Source of the DNA: Lamellibrachia satsuma
Taxonomy: Eukaryota > Annelida > Polychaeta > Sabellida > Siboglinidae
NCBI GenBank assembly: GCA_033239005.1
Contig: BSQZ01000028.1
Coordinates: 576,501-640,500 of the forward strand
Length of the DNA stretch: 64,000 nt
Direction: 5' to 3'
In this document: one piece after another, positions 43,970 through 54,030 of the stretch
Layout: each line of letters starts with the position of its first letter
How positions within the stretch are numbered: the stretch's first letter is position 1
Translations under genes and position numbers: made by a program
The notes under the pieces: model-generated
The model's input: the letters and a program-made list of their open reading frames with translations, nothing else
Told to the model about the DNA's origin: nothing
Databases searched by the model: none

Positions 43970-46850
43970 AGGTACAACAACCCGTCCAGTGGGTAAATGT
44001 CGACTGAAAATAAGAAATCCCACGAATCGTCATAAATACAGTGTTGATTTCATAGTAGTAGACAAAGAATGCACGCCACTGTAAGGTCGGTAAGTTGCAG
44101 AATACTTGCAACTGATTACAGTAAACTACAAGAATCTGGCAGATATTCACTCCACTCACGAATCTGAGGAACCTGTTGTATGTTTGACTATCCTGAGATA
44201 GTTGATGGTAGTCTGGGAACACTACCTGGAACAGTTCGTTTCCATGTCGATGATACTGTCCCACCTGTAATCAGTAGACCCAGTAGGATAGCTGTGTTGT
44301 TGGATAAAGATGTATCCCAGGAACTGGACAACCTAGTGAAGCAAGGTATAATCACTCCAGTAGATGAGCCGTCAGAGTGGGTGAGTCGGATGGCAGTCAC
44401 TACTCGAAAGTCAAGAGAAATCTGAATCGACCCAGGACCTTTGAATGCAGCACTGAAGCGTTCAGACTACCAGCTTCCAACTATGGATTAAGTATTTACA
44501 CGACTAGCCAACGCTCGAATAATCTCCAAACTTGATCTGGAGCAGGCGTTTTGGCCCTGCAAGATTGATGAAGAATCCAGTCGATACACAATATTTGCTA
44601 TTCTTAGAGGCAGATATCGAAGGCTGAGATTACCCATCGGAACCAGTGTCAGGAGTGATAAGTTCCAAAATAGGCTCAACCGAGCCTTAGATGATCTTGA
44701 CGGAATACTCTGTGTAACAGATGATATTCTATTCTACGGTTTTGGTGACACCACTGACGATGCTATGCGAGATCCCTACCAGAAGCTGAAGTTACTGCTG
44801 GAAAGATGTAGCCGATTCGGAATCAGGCTGAACAAGTCAAAGTCTGTTTTCTGTCGAACTGAAATACATTTCCTTGGGCAATTGATAAGGAGGGAATGTC
44901 TGAAGCCAGACCCTGGAAAGGTTGATGCATTCCTAAATTTGCAGCGACCTACCTCTGTCCAGGAAATTCAACGACTGAACGGTGTAGTGAACTACCTAGC
45001 ACGCTTCAGTCATGCAGCCACTGATGTTACTCACCCGATAGGATCAAACCTGAACGTGGGGACCAGAACATGAGAAGTCCTTTACGAATGTCAAGAAGCT
45101 TGTTACACTGGCTCCTGTACTTGTTGTACTGGCTCCTGTACTTATAATACTGGCTCCTGTACTTGTTACACTGGCTCCTGTACTTGTTACACTGGCTCCT
45201 GTACTGACATATTTTGATGTGAATAAACCTCTCACGATCCAGTGCGACTCTAGTGAGAAAGGAATGGTCGCAGTTTTACTAAGAGACAACCGAGCACTAC
45301 GTGAAGCAGAAACAAGGTATGCCCAGATTGAAAAGGAACTGATCGCAATTGTATGGAGCCTAGAAAGATTTCAACAGTGCACATTTGGCAAGCTTACTTT
45401 CATTCAGAGTGACCATGATCCTCTGGGTCACTGATGCGGAAACTCCTGTCAAAAAGCTCCGCGGCGACTTCAATGAATGATGATGCGTTTTATGAAATAC
45501 GACACGGAGATTGTTTACACCAAAGGTACAAACATGAACATAGCTGACATGTTGTCTCGCGCCTTTCTCAAAGATGTGAAATACTTGCCTACTGGAGAGA
45601 AATACCTTAAACAAATCCCACTGGAAATACAGCGAGATGGGTATCTTGAAGCACTGAAACAAATCATCACTCATGGATGACCAGAGAACACGTGTGATGT
45701 TCCGCCTACTTTGGTACCATACTATGGCATGCGAGATGAACTAACAACCCAGAATGGACTTATTTTCAGGGGTGAGCAGATCTTCATACCCCTTGGTCTG
45801 CGAGCTGACATGAAGAAAGCAGTTCACTCGTCTCACATAGGCATAGAAGGTTGTTTGAGGCGAGCTCGGGAATGTCTCTTCTGGCCAGGCATGACATCAG
45901 AGTCAAAGCACTATATCAGCACGTGTGAAACATGCCGCATGTTTAAAACCGCACCTGCTAAAAAAACGATGATGTTTCACGATGTCCCAGACAGACCATG
46001 GCAGAAAGTAGGGATTGACCTGTTCACTCTTGGATCTTCTGAGTATGTGATCACAGTAGACTATTTGACAAATTTGATCGCACAACCTCCAATGCAGTGA
46101 TCCTGAAAGTGAAGGTTCATTTTGCTAGATACGGAATACCTTCCACTGTAATGCCAGACAACATCCGACGAGTTCAGTAGGTTTGCGCAGACTTGTGACT
46201 TCTAACATGTTACTTCGAGTCTGCACTATCCTAAATCCAATGGATAGTATAGTCTGCCGTTAAATCTGCCAAACGAATGCTGAACTAAACGCTTGAGTTT
46301 GGTGTTGACTAATATCTAGCACTACTGGACATTCGTAATACGCCAACAATGGATCTGCCTAGCCCTGCTCAACGACTACGTAACAGGCGTACACGCACGT
46401 TGCTACCCATGACAAATCGTCTGTTAGAGCCTGCGCTAGACACAGATCTCAAGTCCAAGATGATGTATGCAAAGTCCAAACAAGCAGCATATTATAACCG
46501 CAATGCTAGAGACTTGTGGACACAAAGACAAGTGCACACAAGACAAGTGGACACAAAATCAGCATCATACCGCCGAAACAGAGCACACTTGCGCAAGACA
46601 AATGAAGCAGATCCTTTAAGTGACCACACGCATTCACCAGTCACAGCCACTCCAGTGAAGCAACCAGCCAGTACTGCAGTGTATACATCTACACCAATTT
46701 GCCAGTCCAAGACAAGTGCTCTGTCAGAGCACACCGCAGCATCTACTTCCGTATGCACCACACCAGGCAAGACAGCTACACTTGTACCAACGAGAATATC
46801 ACAGAGCTCAAACAAAGGCATGCCAGCTGTAAAATTTAACCTGTGAACAG
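43970..46850 (+). mobile_element. Second, different Ty3/gypsy element, decayed, fused to copy A
   Basis: Starts at the end of a retropepsin-like domain (KYSVDFIVVDKECTPL), then RT: DYPEIVDGSLGTLPGTVRF, LDNLVKQGIITPVDEPSEWV, LNAALKRSDYQLPT, ISKLDLEQAFW (motif A Asp present), LCVTDDILFYG (VTDD active site), and HFLGQLI. RNase H (CDSSEKGMVAVLL; EKELIAIVWSLERF), GTNMNIADMLSRAF, integrase zinc region (HIGIEGCLRRARE; CETCRMF) and WQKVGIDLF follow; an integrase C-terminal piece lies at 46349-46500. Numerous stops and frameshifts. No gag, PBS or LTR was recognised. Confidence 0.88.
45099..45203 (+). repeat. 21-bp in-frame repeat (5 units) inside gypsy pol
   Basis: Five units of CTTGTTACACTGGCTCCTGT plus A, encoding LVTLAPV repeatedly, just before TYFDVNKPLTIQCD. 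Gypsy elements normally have a single LxxAPVLxYFD at this point, so this is a local expansion of coding sequence. Confidence 0.92.
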
Positions 46851-47210
46851 ATGAATAGTGAACATTGGTGAACAGTGAATACTGATGTCATGAAACATTT
46901 ATAGCAGCTGAGAAGATAATGAACATGATTAATTATATAATCTAATGAACATTGATACTATCATAATGTGTAGCAGCTGAGAAGGCTATGAATGCTGTTG
47001 ACTATGTAATTCACCGAAGTCCAATGCTATGATACTAATAAGCACTTAATTTTATGCGGAAAGAATATGTTTCTACCATGTTTCATTTGCTTACTACTAG
47101 ATGGCTAGCATTTGTTTTTTTAACTGAATTATCATATAAATGGTAGCATATTACCATACGGTATTAATTGCACTGTTTAAAAAAAACAATAAAGACGGAT
47201 GTTGTATTAT
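46850..47210. other. Probable gypsy 3' flank, nothing recognised
   Basis: AT-rich sequence after the last gypsy coding fragment. It contains a short repeated phrase (GTAGCAGCTGAGAAG near 46903 and 46972, degenerate) and AATAAA near 47190. No LTR could be defined. Confidence 0.35.
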
Positions 47211-47500
47211 CACTGAGTTCCATTCTGGTGACTACAGTGGCACCACCTAGCAGACTCGCCCCTCCTGTGAACTTGGCTAATAAAATGTGCTTGGTTGCAT
47301 AATTTCGTGGCAATGTTATAAATAATTGGGTGAGCAGCAACCCAAAACAACACAGAGTATCTACTAAGCTCTGCCGGTATGCACATAACCGAATCTATGT
47401 ATGTATGTATGGAGTGAGCTGTCGAACGACGGATCTCGTACCGAATCAGTTGTGTTTTTCTGGTGACTGTGTCAGCCGATTGGCGACGCGCACTGGCATC

Positions 47501-47805
47501 CACAGATAGTGCAGTCATAGGTGGTCGCTGGTCCTTGCGGAGGTTGACCATATTTCCGTTGTGTTCTTTGCTGATGTCCACAGATAGTGCAGTCATATGT
47601 GGTCGCAGGTCCCTGCGGGGTTTGACCAATCTGCCTCTGTGTTCTTTGTTGATGTCCACAGAGAGTACAGTCATAGATGGTCGCAGGTCCCTGCGGGGGT
47701 TGACCATTCTTCGGCTATGTTCTTTGTTGATATCCACAGATAGTGCAGTCATAGTTGGTCGCAGGTCCCTGCGGAGGTTGACCATTCTTCCGATGTGTTC
47801 TTCGG
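47501..47805. repeat. 78-bp minisatellite (4 units) born at an RTE C-terminus
   Basis: Units begin CACAGATAGTGCAGTCATAG and run through GGTCGCAGGTCCCTGCGG and GGTTGACCATTCTTC. The last unit merges into the RTE-like C-terminal coding sequence at 47715-48011 (minus), in which the same 78 bp occurs once as the GQPPQGPATNYDCTICGY segment. The unit length is a multiple of three. Confidence 0.9.
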
Positions 47806-48125
47806 TCTTTGATTATTTGTAGTTGTTTCTGCTCGAAGTCCTGTAGACCCGTGCGACTAGTATGACACCACAGAGGGAGATTTGTTGCTGTCGTTTCCCA
47901 CGTATTACTAGGGATGGAACAGGACTTCAGCGTTGATTTTAGTACATCTTTGTTTCTTTTTCTTTGGAGGCCGCTTGTTCGGCAACCGATTTTCAGTTGG
48001 CCATAGAACATCGCCTTAGATATGCGGTCATCAATCAGGTGATCAGATCACCGGAGTTCTGCTCTCGTTTGATGTGTTCCGCATTGGTCTATTACTTCAG
48101 TGTTTGGTACAAGATCTTGCCATTT
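47715..48125 (-). mobile_element. RTE-like LINE C-terminal fragment
   Basis: The minus-strand frame 48011-47715 reads WETTATNLPLWCHTSRTGLQ, DFEQKQLQIIKDRRTHRKNG and then PPQGPATNYDCTICGY. This matches the fragment at 40404-40550. It ends in the 78-bp array. Upstream sequence to about 48125 is further decayed LINE. Confidence 0.75.
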
Positions 48126-48525
48126 GATGCCTTCTATCCGTAAAGCAGGGTTGTAGGTACGACGGCACAATACACGTTGATTTTCGTGCTCAGGCACCAC
48201 AAATGTAGTTGCTGTATAGGTATATCATTATTAATTTAGATGTACTCTGAGAACAAATAATTCAGAGAATGTGGGCATTTTAATCATGCAAATAGTTTCG
48301 TATTATTTAACCAATGAAGCAAGTTACACATTCCCGTTAAGCGAAAACACATTACGCAGTAATATCAAATAATTGTGTATGTATTCAGGTACAAATAACA
48401 GCGAAAAAGTTATTGTTCCTTTCCATATCGAAACAGAAAAGTGAGTATTCTAAACGGTGAATTGCTAACAACTTCCACCACTGTAAATGTATTGGTGTAC
48501 ATGACTAATTCTGTGTCTCTGTCCA
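48126..48525. other. Nothing recognised
   Basis: Sequence between the RTE fragment and the 52-bp array. No coding, RNA or repeat signal was recognised. Confidence 0.4.
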
Positions 48526-48529
48526 TGAA

Positions 48530-48800
48530 TAGACCTTCGGACGAGTCAAATAATTAGTACAGCAGTCCATAAATCTGTGTTACACTGTTCGGACGAGTCA
48601 AACGATGAAGACATCAGTCCATAAATTTACGTTACACTGTTCGGACGAGTCAAACAATAAAGACATCAGTCCATAAATCTACGGTACACAGTTCGGACGA
48701 GTCAAACGACAAAGATATCAGTCCATGAATCAATGCACTGCAGTTCGGACGATTCAAACAATTGGGACATCGGCCCATGAATTGAAGCAGCATTGTTCGG
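48530..48800. repeat. 52-bp tandem repeat abutting the fibrinogen/EGF gene stop
   Basis: Five to six units containing TGTTCGGACGAGTCAAAC, ATCAGTCCATAAAT and TTACACTG. The core CACTGTTCGGACGAGTCAAA is shared, in the opposite orientation, with the 57-bp arrays at 40905-42150 and 59755-60000. The last unit ends within about 20 bp of the stop codon at 48814-48816. Confidence 0.9.
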
Positions 48801-48813
48801 ATGAGTCTAAAAG

Positions 48814-49051
48814 TCAAAGTCCAAACACTGACCAAAAGTGTGTCTCCTCCTCTGCGGCTCTTTCTTCCTCTTCCAGTAATCGCTGACGTTCCTCTTCCTT
48901 CTTCTCTTCATTTCGCTTCTTCTGCTTCTCAACAATGAAGCACATGGTGAGAGCCGTAGCGACGACGAGCAGAGCAATAACACCTGCGATCACGAAGATG
49001 GGGCTTGATCTCAACGCAGCCGGTGTCGGTGGCTTTTCCGTCATTTCTCTT

Positions 49052-49088
<37 letters not shown>

Positions 49089-50085
49089 TCGTAATTTTTC
49101 TTGTCATTGTTGTCGTTATTTTCGTGCCGCACAATGGACCGGTGAAGCCTGCAGCACATTTGCACAAAGTTGTCTGTTTCGTGGCGTCGTACAAGCATAA
49201 CCCGTTGTTCTCGCACGTGTTTGGCTTCTCACACTTTACGCCACAGTGCGTCTTCGGGCAGACGCAGCGGTGACTGCTGCTGGCTGCCACGTACTCGCAA
49301 ACGCCATTATTCAAACACGGGTTGTTACATGCGCGAGAACCACTATCTGACGCCCGAAATAACATATGTGATCCTCGCAACGCCTGACTGCCTTTGAAAC
49401 TGTCCACGTATATTGAGTTATAGCTGTTTGTGTTATTTGGTGCGTATTTTCCATTCAGGAATATTAGTACACATTGCCCGAACCACCACCCGCCGCTGTA
49501 AGATTTTGTGCACCAGCCACTATTACCGGCGTGATCTTTCGTCAAAAACTTCTTGTTTCTTTGGTAATTCATATCTCTGGCTTTCATGTTAATAAGGGAA
49601 CCTGTGTTTCCATACTGTAACTTGTAGTATTCTGATTCTTTCTCCAAACGGAAGTTGGCAGCTTGCATAGAACAAAATGTGTTGTCGTATGCAACGGCTC
49701 CAACCTGAAGTTGACACGTATATTTATTTGTTAGTTGGTAAACAATTTCGTTTCCCAGCCACAGTTCCGTGTCAGGTCCGCCTTGTTCTCCGAATCCATT
49801 TTTGTAATCTTCCCAAAGTCGTGTGAAATTGACTCTACCATTCACTCTGCGCTGGTACACGATCCACCCGCCCCCTGAAGTTATTTGATCACACGACACC
49901 TTCGTACTAGCAAGGCTAGGTATGCCCGGGTAGATGGTATGAGGTCCATCTTTCGCAGTGGACACTCGAAAACATTTCAGGTCGACACAGTCCTTCGGTT
50001 TGCAGGTATTTTGGCAGAACACGGCAGCCCATAAGACCGTAAAGAAAGCGACGACGCGGCATTTGTTTGCCAGGTTGCCATACAT
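48814..50085 (-). CDS. Fibrinogen-like/EGF-like type I membrane protein, intronless
   Basis: 423 aa in one exon. Residues 1-24 are a signal peptide. About 33-245 is a fibrinogen C-terminal (FReD) domain: GGGWIVYQRRVNGRVNFTRL, GFGEQGGPDTELWLGNE, a WCTKSYSGGWWFGQC block and LNGKY. Its usual DxD calcium loop reads KDHAGNSG, so calcium binding is doubtful. Residues 253-286 (CNNPCLNNGVC, CVCPKTHCGVKC) and 289-319 (CENNGLC, CKCAAGFTGPLC) are EGF-like repeats. 321-350 is a Thr-rich, probably O-glycosylated stalk; 362-385 is a membrane helix; the tail is Lys/Arg/Glu-rich. FReD proteins commonly bind carbohydrate or microbial ligands, so a recognition or adhesion receptor is plausible but inferred. 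The frame is intact and more GC-rich than its transposon-filled surroundings. The start is the first Met before the signal peptide. No orthologue is named. Confidence 0.9.
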
Positions 50086-50146
50086 CTCCTTCTACGAAAA
50101 CAACTCCGCACCAACAAGGCCACGTTGTTCGTCGATTGTTTCTGTG

Positions 50147-50170
50147 TGACGTAACGCAATTATATCAAAT
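50147..50170 (-). promoter_or_regulatory. Possible core promoter: CRE-like site and TATA-like box
   Basis: About 62-85 bp upstream of the fibrinogen/EGF start codon, the minus strand has GATATAATT (around 50159-50167) followed by TTACGTCA (50147-50154), a CRE/ATF-like site. These sit between the start codon and the dispersed repeat at 50178. This rests on motifs only. Confidence 0.3.
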
Positions 50171-50177
50171 AAGACGA

Positions 50178-50395
50178 AGCCTCGGTTTCCCAGGCTCCGC
50201 GCTGTGGCGCCACTTTTGTCGCACACATCTTCGCCTGGATGCAGAGTGGGGTTAACCTTTCATTGTGACGGAAATTGTGTATACTCCCACATTCTGGGCG
50301 AATACATAATTATGTAGACTTGTTAAAACCTAATCCGGGCATTTGGCTAATTAAAAATAAAAGTTAAGTTTTATCCGTTTATAAGATGCAATTCG
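50178..50395. repeat. Dispersed promoter-proximal repeat, copy at fibrinogen/EGF gene
   Basis: Begins AGCCTCGGTTTCCCAGG and contains CTCCGCGCTGTGGCGCCAC, ACATCTTCGCCTGGATGCAG, TTGTGACGGAAATTGTGTAT and AAGATGCAATTCGAATTAAC. Homologous to 32965-33185. Its near edge is 93 bp upstream of the fibrinogen/EGF start codon. Its far edge abuts a CR1 3' end. Confidence 0.8.
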
Positions 50396-51640
50396 AATTA
50401 ACAAGATTTGCCATCCGAGCAAAAGGCCCAGATGGCAAGTGGGCAAAGAAGTCATTGGCTTATCGAGAGTCCAACATTGTTCTTCTACGTGTATCCCGTC
50501 CTCCTGAAATATGTGTAAACCTTGTTTTTAAACACAGTCACGCTGCAAGCAGTCATACAATTCGTAGACAATTTGTTCCATTCATTTATTATCCTTTGTG
50601 AGAACGAGTACTTCCTGATATCCAATCTACACTGATCCTTTACTAATTTGACCTTATGTCCTCTAGTTCTGCTATCTTTCTTGAATGAGAAAAACATATT
50701 TCTATCAATATTTTCATACCAATTCAATATCTTAAAAACTTCAATCTGATCTCCTCTTAACCTCCTTGTCTCTAGAGTTGTTAAACCACATTCTTTCAGG
50801 CGATCTTCGTAACTAAGGTCTCTCAATTCTTCAATAATTTTACTTGCTCTCCTTTGTATGCGTTCAAGCGTATTAGTATCCTTACGATATGGTCTCCAAA
50901 CTTTTAAACAGTATTTTAATAAGGTCTAACTATTTGTAAATTCATTCCCACTGATTCTCTTAACCTCCTTGTCTCTAGAGTTGTTAAACCACATTCTTTC
51001 AGGCGATCTTCGTAACTAAGGTCTCTCAATTCTTCAATAATTTTACTTGCTCTCCTTTGTATGCGTTCAAGCGTATTTGTATCCTTACGATATGGTCTCC
51101 AAGCTTTTAAACAGTATTCTAAATAATGTCTAACTATTGCTTTATACAGAGGTATAATTAGCTTTTTTCCTTGTATGTTATGTTTCTCCTAATCAACCCA
51201 AGACTTTGATTACCCTATGAAGCTGCAATACCACACTGCTCTGAAACTTTCGTTTCATCACAATCAGTGTTAACCTTTCTGAACAAGTTTGGGTTATCCG
51301 CAAATGTCAGTACGTTACTTGTTATGTTGTCGTCTAAGTAATTAATGTATATTAAGAATAATAAAAGTCCCAATACTGATCCTTGTTGTACCCCACTCAA
51401 AACTGATTTCCAGTTTGAAACGTCTCCATCTACTACAACACGCTGTCTTCTGCCAGTCAGCCATTGTTCTATCCAGTCAATTATGCCATCCCCGATACCA
51501 TGGGCTTTTAGTTTAAATAATAATCTTAGAGGTGGCACTTTGTCAAACGCTTTCAGAAAATCTAAGTAGATAATATCTACTGGCGATCTCTCTTCTATCC
51601 ACTTAGTGATTTCTTTACAACTCCCTCTTTTAATAACAAG
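50395..51640 (-). mobile_element. CR1 LINE 3' part, with an internal tandem duplication
   Basis: The minus strand encodes the C-terminal domain (50826-50485: ERLKECGLT-like, [35 protein letters not shown]) and the palm region (51600-51215: KLKAHGIGDGIIDWIEQWL, GVQQGSVLGLLLFLIYINYL, FADN in place of FADD). The 3' block with GCCCAGATGGCAAGTGGGCA lies at 50425-50470. A segment of about 200 bp is repeated (50761 onward and 50964 onward). It is truncated at about 51640, inside the thumb-proximal coding region. Confidence 0.85.
50761..51130. repeat. 203-bp tandem duplication within CR1
   Basis: The phrase CCTCCTTGTCTCTAGAGTTG starts at 50761 and again at 50964, and the similarity continues for about 150 bp with only a few differences, through ATGCGTTCAAGCGTATT and CTTACGATATGGTCTCCAA. 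It is a dimer of CR1 coding sequence. Confidence 0.85.
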
Positions 51641-51685
51641 TTGAACATCCTTTAAGCTTCGATTACTTGATTATTTGAACATCTC

Positions 51686-51836
51686 GATAATGACGTCGAT
51701 TGGCTGCTGGCGTTTCGTGGGGACGCCTACACAAAATGGAATGGTGACAGTGGGTAACAACGAGACCACGCTTCTGCGGCCAAACTCTCTTCTCGGCGAA
51801 TTCAGAATGCGAGCGAGAGTAGGATAAGCGAGACTA
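51686..51836. repeat. Dispersed repeat, about 150 bp, copy 3 of 3
   Basis: Matches 7686-7832 and 36966-37120 (GATTGGCTGCTGGCG; CACAAAATGGAATGGTGACA; GCGAGCGAGAGT). It lies just beyond the truncated end of the CR1 copy. Confidence 0.7.
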
Positions 51837-52152
51837 CGGCGAAAAATGTAAGGGTCATGCCTCAGTTACACTTCCTAGTGTGTAGGGCATTTGAGCAGGC
51901 ACATTGGCAAGTTTGCTGGTAGAACCTGTTGACAGTGTAATTGTGGATTTTTAGATGATTTCAATAGGAGGAAGGATTTTTGGAAATGTTTTCGCAACAT
52001 TTCACGTGTGCATAGTAATTCATGCAGAAAGGTGTAAACATTGACGGGAACGACACGTTCAGCCATTTTAAAAAGAGTTAGAAATGTTTTTACTAAACTC
52101 TATCAGCGTGTCAATGAAATGATGATAACGGCAGGGGCGTGGTGGTCGCGTG

Positions 52153-52225
52153 TGGGGCATGGTGGTGGCGTGGTAGAGCGTCAGACTTTTCAGTCAAAAG
52201 GTTCAAAACCACCTCCGCCGTTTCA
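52153..52225 (+). mobile_element. tRNA-derived SINE head (tRNA-Lys-like)
   Basis: TGGCGTGGTAGAGCGTCAGA (A-box region) is followed by CTTTTCAGTCAAAAGGTTCA (anticodon arm with TTT and a B-box-like GGTTCAAAACC). This resembles tRNA-Lys but lacks proper acceptor pairing and carries B-box mismatches, so it is a SINE head or pseudogene rather than a working tRNA. The SINE body downstream was not delimited. Confidence 0.5.
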
Positions 52226-52559
52226 ATGATTGGGTAACAATATCATTGCCAATTAAGCGGCTTTTTTTCCTTTTCTTCACTTGAACCTACCTCTCCAATT
52301 GAGCTCAGCTTTTTTAGATAAACAGTCAGACTCCTAATTAATGACACCCTATTGTTAGCATCAAGAATTTGAGTTCACAGTGTTAAGTCAGATGACTGAA
52401 GTGCTGGATCTTTTGTAGTTTTCTGAAATTTACTGGCCTCTGCGTAAACATGCCCAGGATCGTGACTTCTAATTACTATTGCCATAGTTGGCGGTGCTTT
52501 TGAGTCTGACAAAGGGGCAGCCGGCCCGTGTCCCGAATCTGATGGGTAGCTGCTAGGCG

Positions 52560-52768
52560 GTGACTGACCCTAATTGCGAGGTTTATCTGTGGATACTCTG
52601 GCAATTTTGCAACCAGTTGCCGGCCCTATTAGCAAATAGCGAGGTGACCCTATTATCGGGACGAATGTCCTATTCTTTACTATGGAAATTATATGGGATT
52701 GACCCAACGTGACCCTAATTGCGAGGTGACCCAACCACCTAAGTGACCAAATACCGAGGTTCCACTTT
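52560..52768. mobile_element. Truncated pogo/Tigger-like MITE end
   Basis: The right end, on the complementary strand, is GTGGAACCTCGGTATTTGGT and continues with CAC, a pogo/Tigger-like terminus. Inside are two phrases of the form GTGACCCTAATTGCGAGGT (about 52562-52580 and 52710-52728), close to the 34-bp unit at 17.2-17.7 kb. The left TIR was not found. Confidence 0.45.
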
Positions 52769-52782
52769 ACATTATTGGCGGT

Positions 52783-53095
<313 letters not shown>

Positions 53096-53224
53096 ACTGA
53101 CTGAGAGGTATATATGACTGACTGAGAGGTCTCAGTCAGTCGTAATCATATGTAATTCTAATTACGAAACGAGGGGGACACTTGTGTCGTTCTACTTGCA
53201 TAAGGGTTAATATTAGCCGGCTGC

Positions 53225-54030
53225 TAATTTTTCAAAAGCTTTCGACTACGTGAATCAAGAAGCGCTCTTCACTATTCTCAAGAAAGTTGGATGTCCTCCA
53301 ATCTTCCTTGATCTTTTCAAATCATTCCACGAAACCATGCAAGGCACTGCCCATGTCGATGGAATGATATCAGAACCCATTAACATTGTATATAGTGTGA
53401 AGCAGGGCTGTGTACTGGCCCCAACTCTTTTCGGGATATACTTCTATCTCTGGTGTGGGCCCGAGAACCAGATTTGATGCCATTGTATTCTCTACATCAC
53501 GTATGAAGGCTAAGACCAAAACAACAACGTTACATGTGCGCGAGGCCCTCTATGCAGATGACACTGCCATCTGCTCTCATTCAGAGGAACAGCTGCAGTC
53601 TATCATAGACAGTTTTTCCAATACTTGCTCAGTGTTTGGCCTCATGATCAGTGTCAGAAAGACTGTCATCATGAGCCACGGGACTCAAGTAGCCAAGATC
53701 ACTTTCAATGATGAATCACTCGAAACCGTGGAGAACTTCTCGTACTTAGGATCCATCATGTCCAACAATGTCACGCTTGAAAAGGAACTTAACACACGAC
53801 CTGATAAAGCTGCAACATGCTTTGGAAGACTCTCAAACAGAGTTTGGTCCAACAAGAACCTGACACTACATACAAAACTGAAAGTGTATCATACATGCGT
53901 ACCCTTTTTATGGTGCAGAGGCCTGGACTACCTATCGTAAACAGAGGCCTGGACTACCTATCGTAAACAGAGGCCTGGACTACCTATCGTAAACAGGAAC
54001 TGAAATAAAAAATTTCCACCTACTCTGCTT
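53225..54030 (+). mobile_element. RTE-like LINE polymerase fragment
   Basis: The plus strand encodes FSKAFDYVNQEALFTILKKV, GCPPIFLDLFKSFHETMQG, VKQGCVLAPTLFGIYF, then after a frameshift ALYADDTAICSHSEEQLQ (catalytic YADD intact), ENFSYLGSIMSNNVTLEKE and CFGRLSNRVWSNKNLTLHT, and a YGAEAWTTYRKQELK-type segment at 53905-54005. It is 5'-truncated at about 53225 beside the microsatellite. Confidence 0.88.
53916..53993 (+). repeat. 26-bp tandem triplication in the RTE polymerase
   Basis: Three perfect copies of CAGAGGCCTGGACTACCTAT plus CGTAAA. The unit covers the EAWTTYRK segment that occurs once in intact elements. The unit is not a multiple of three, so it breaks the frame. Confidence 0.95.

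Noticed and set aside
48929..49273. Asp-rich or Val-rich frames overlapping the fibrinogen/EGF gene
   Set aside because: Alternative-frame readings of the Thr-rich stalk's ACN/GTC codon repeat.
52153..52225. Functional tRNA-Lys gene
   Set aside because: Acceptor and T-arm pairing fail and the B box has mismatches; better read as a SINE head.
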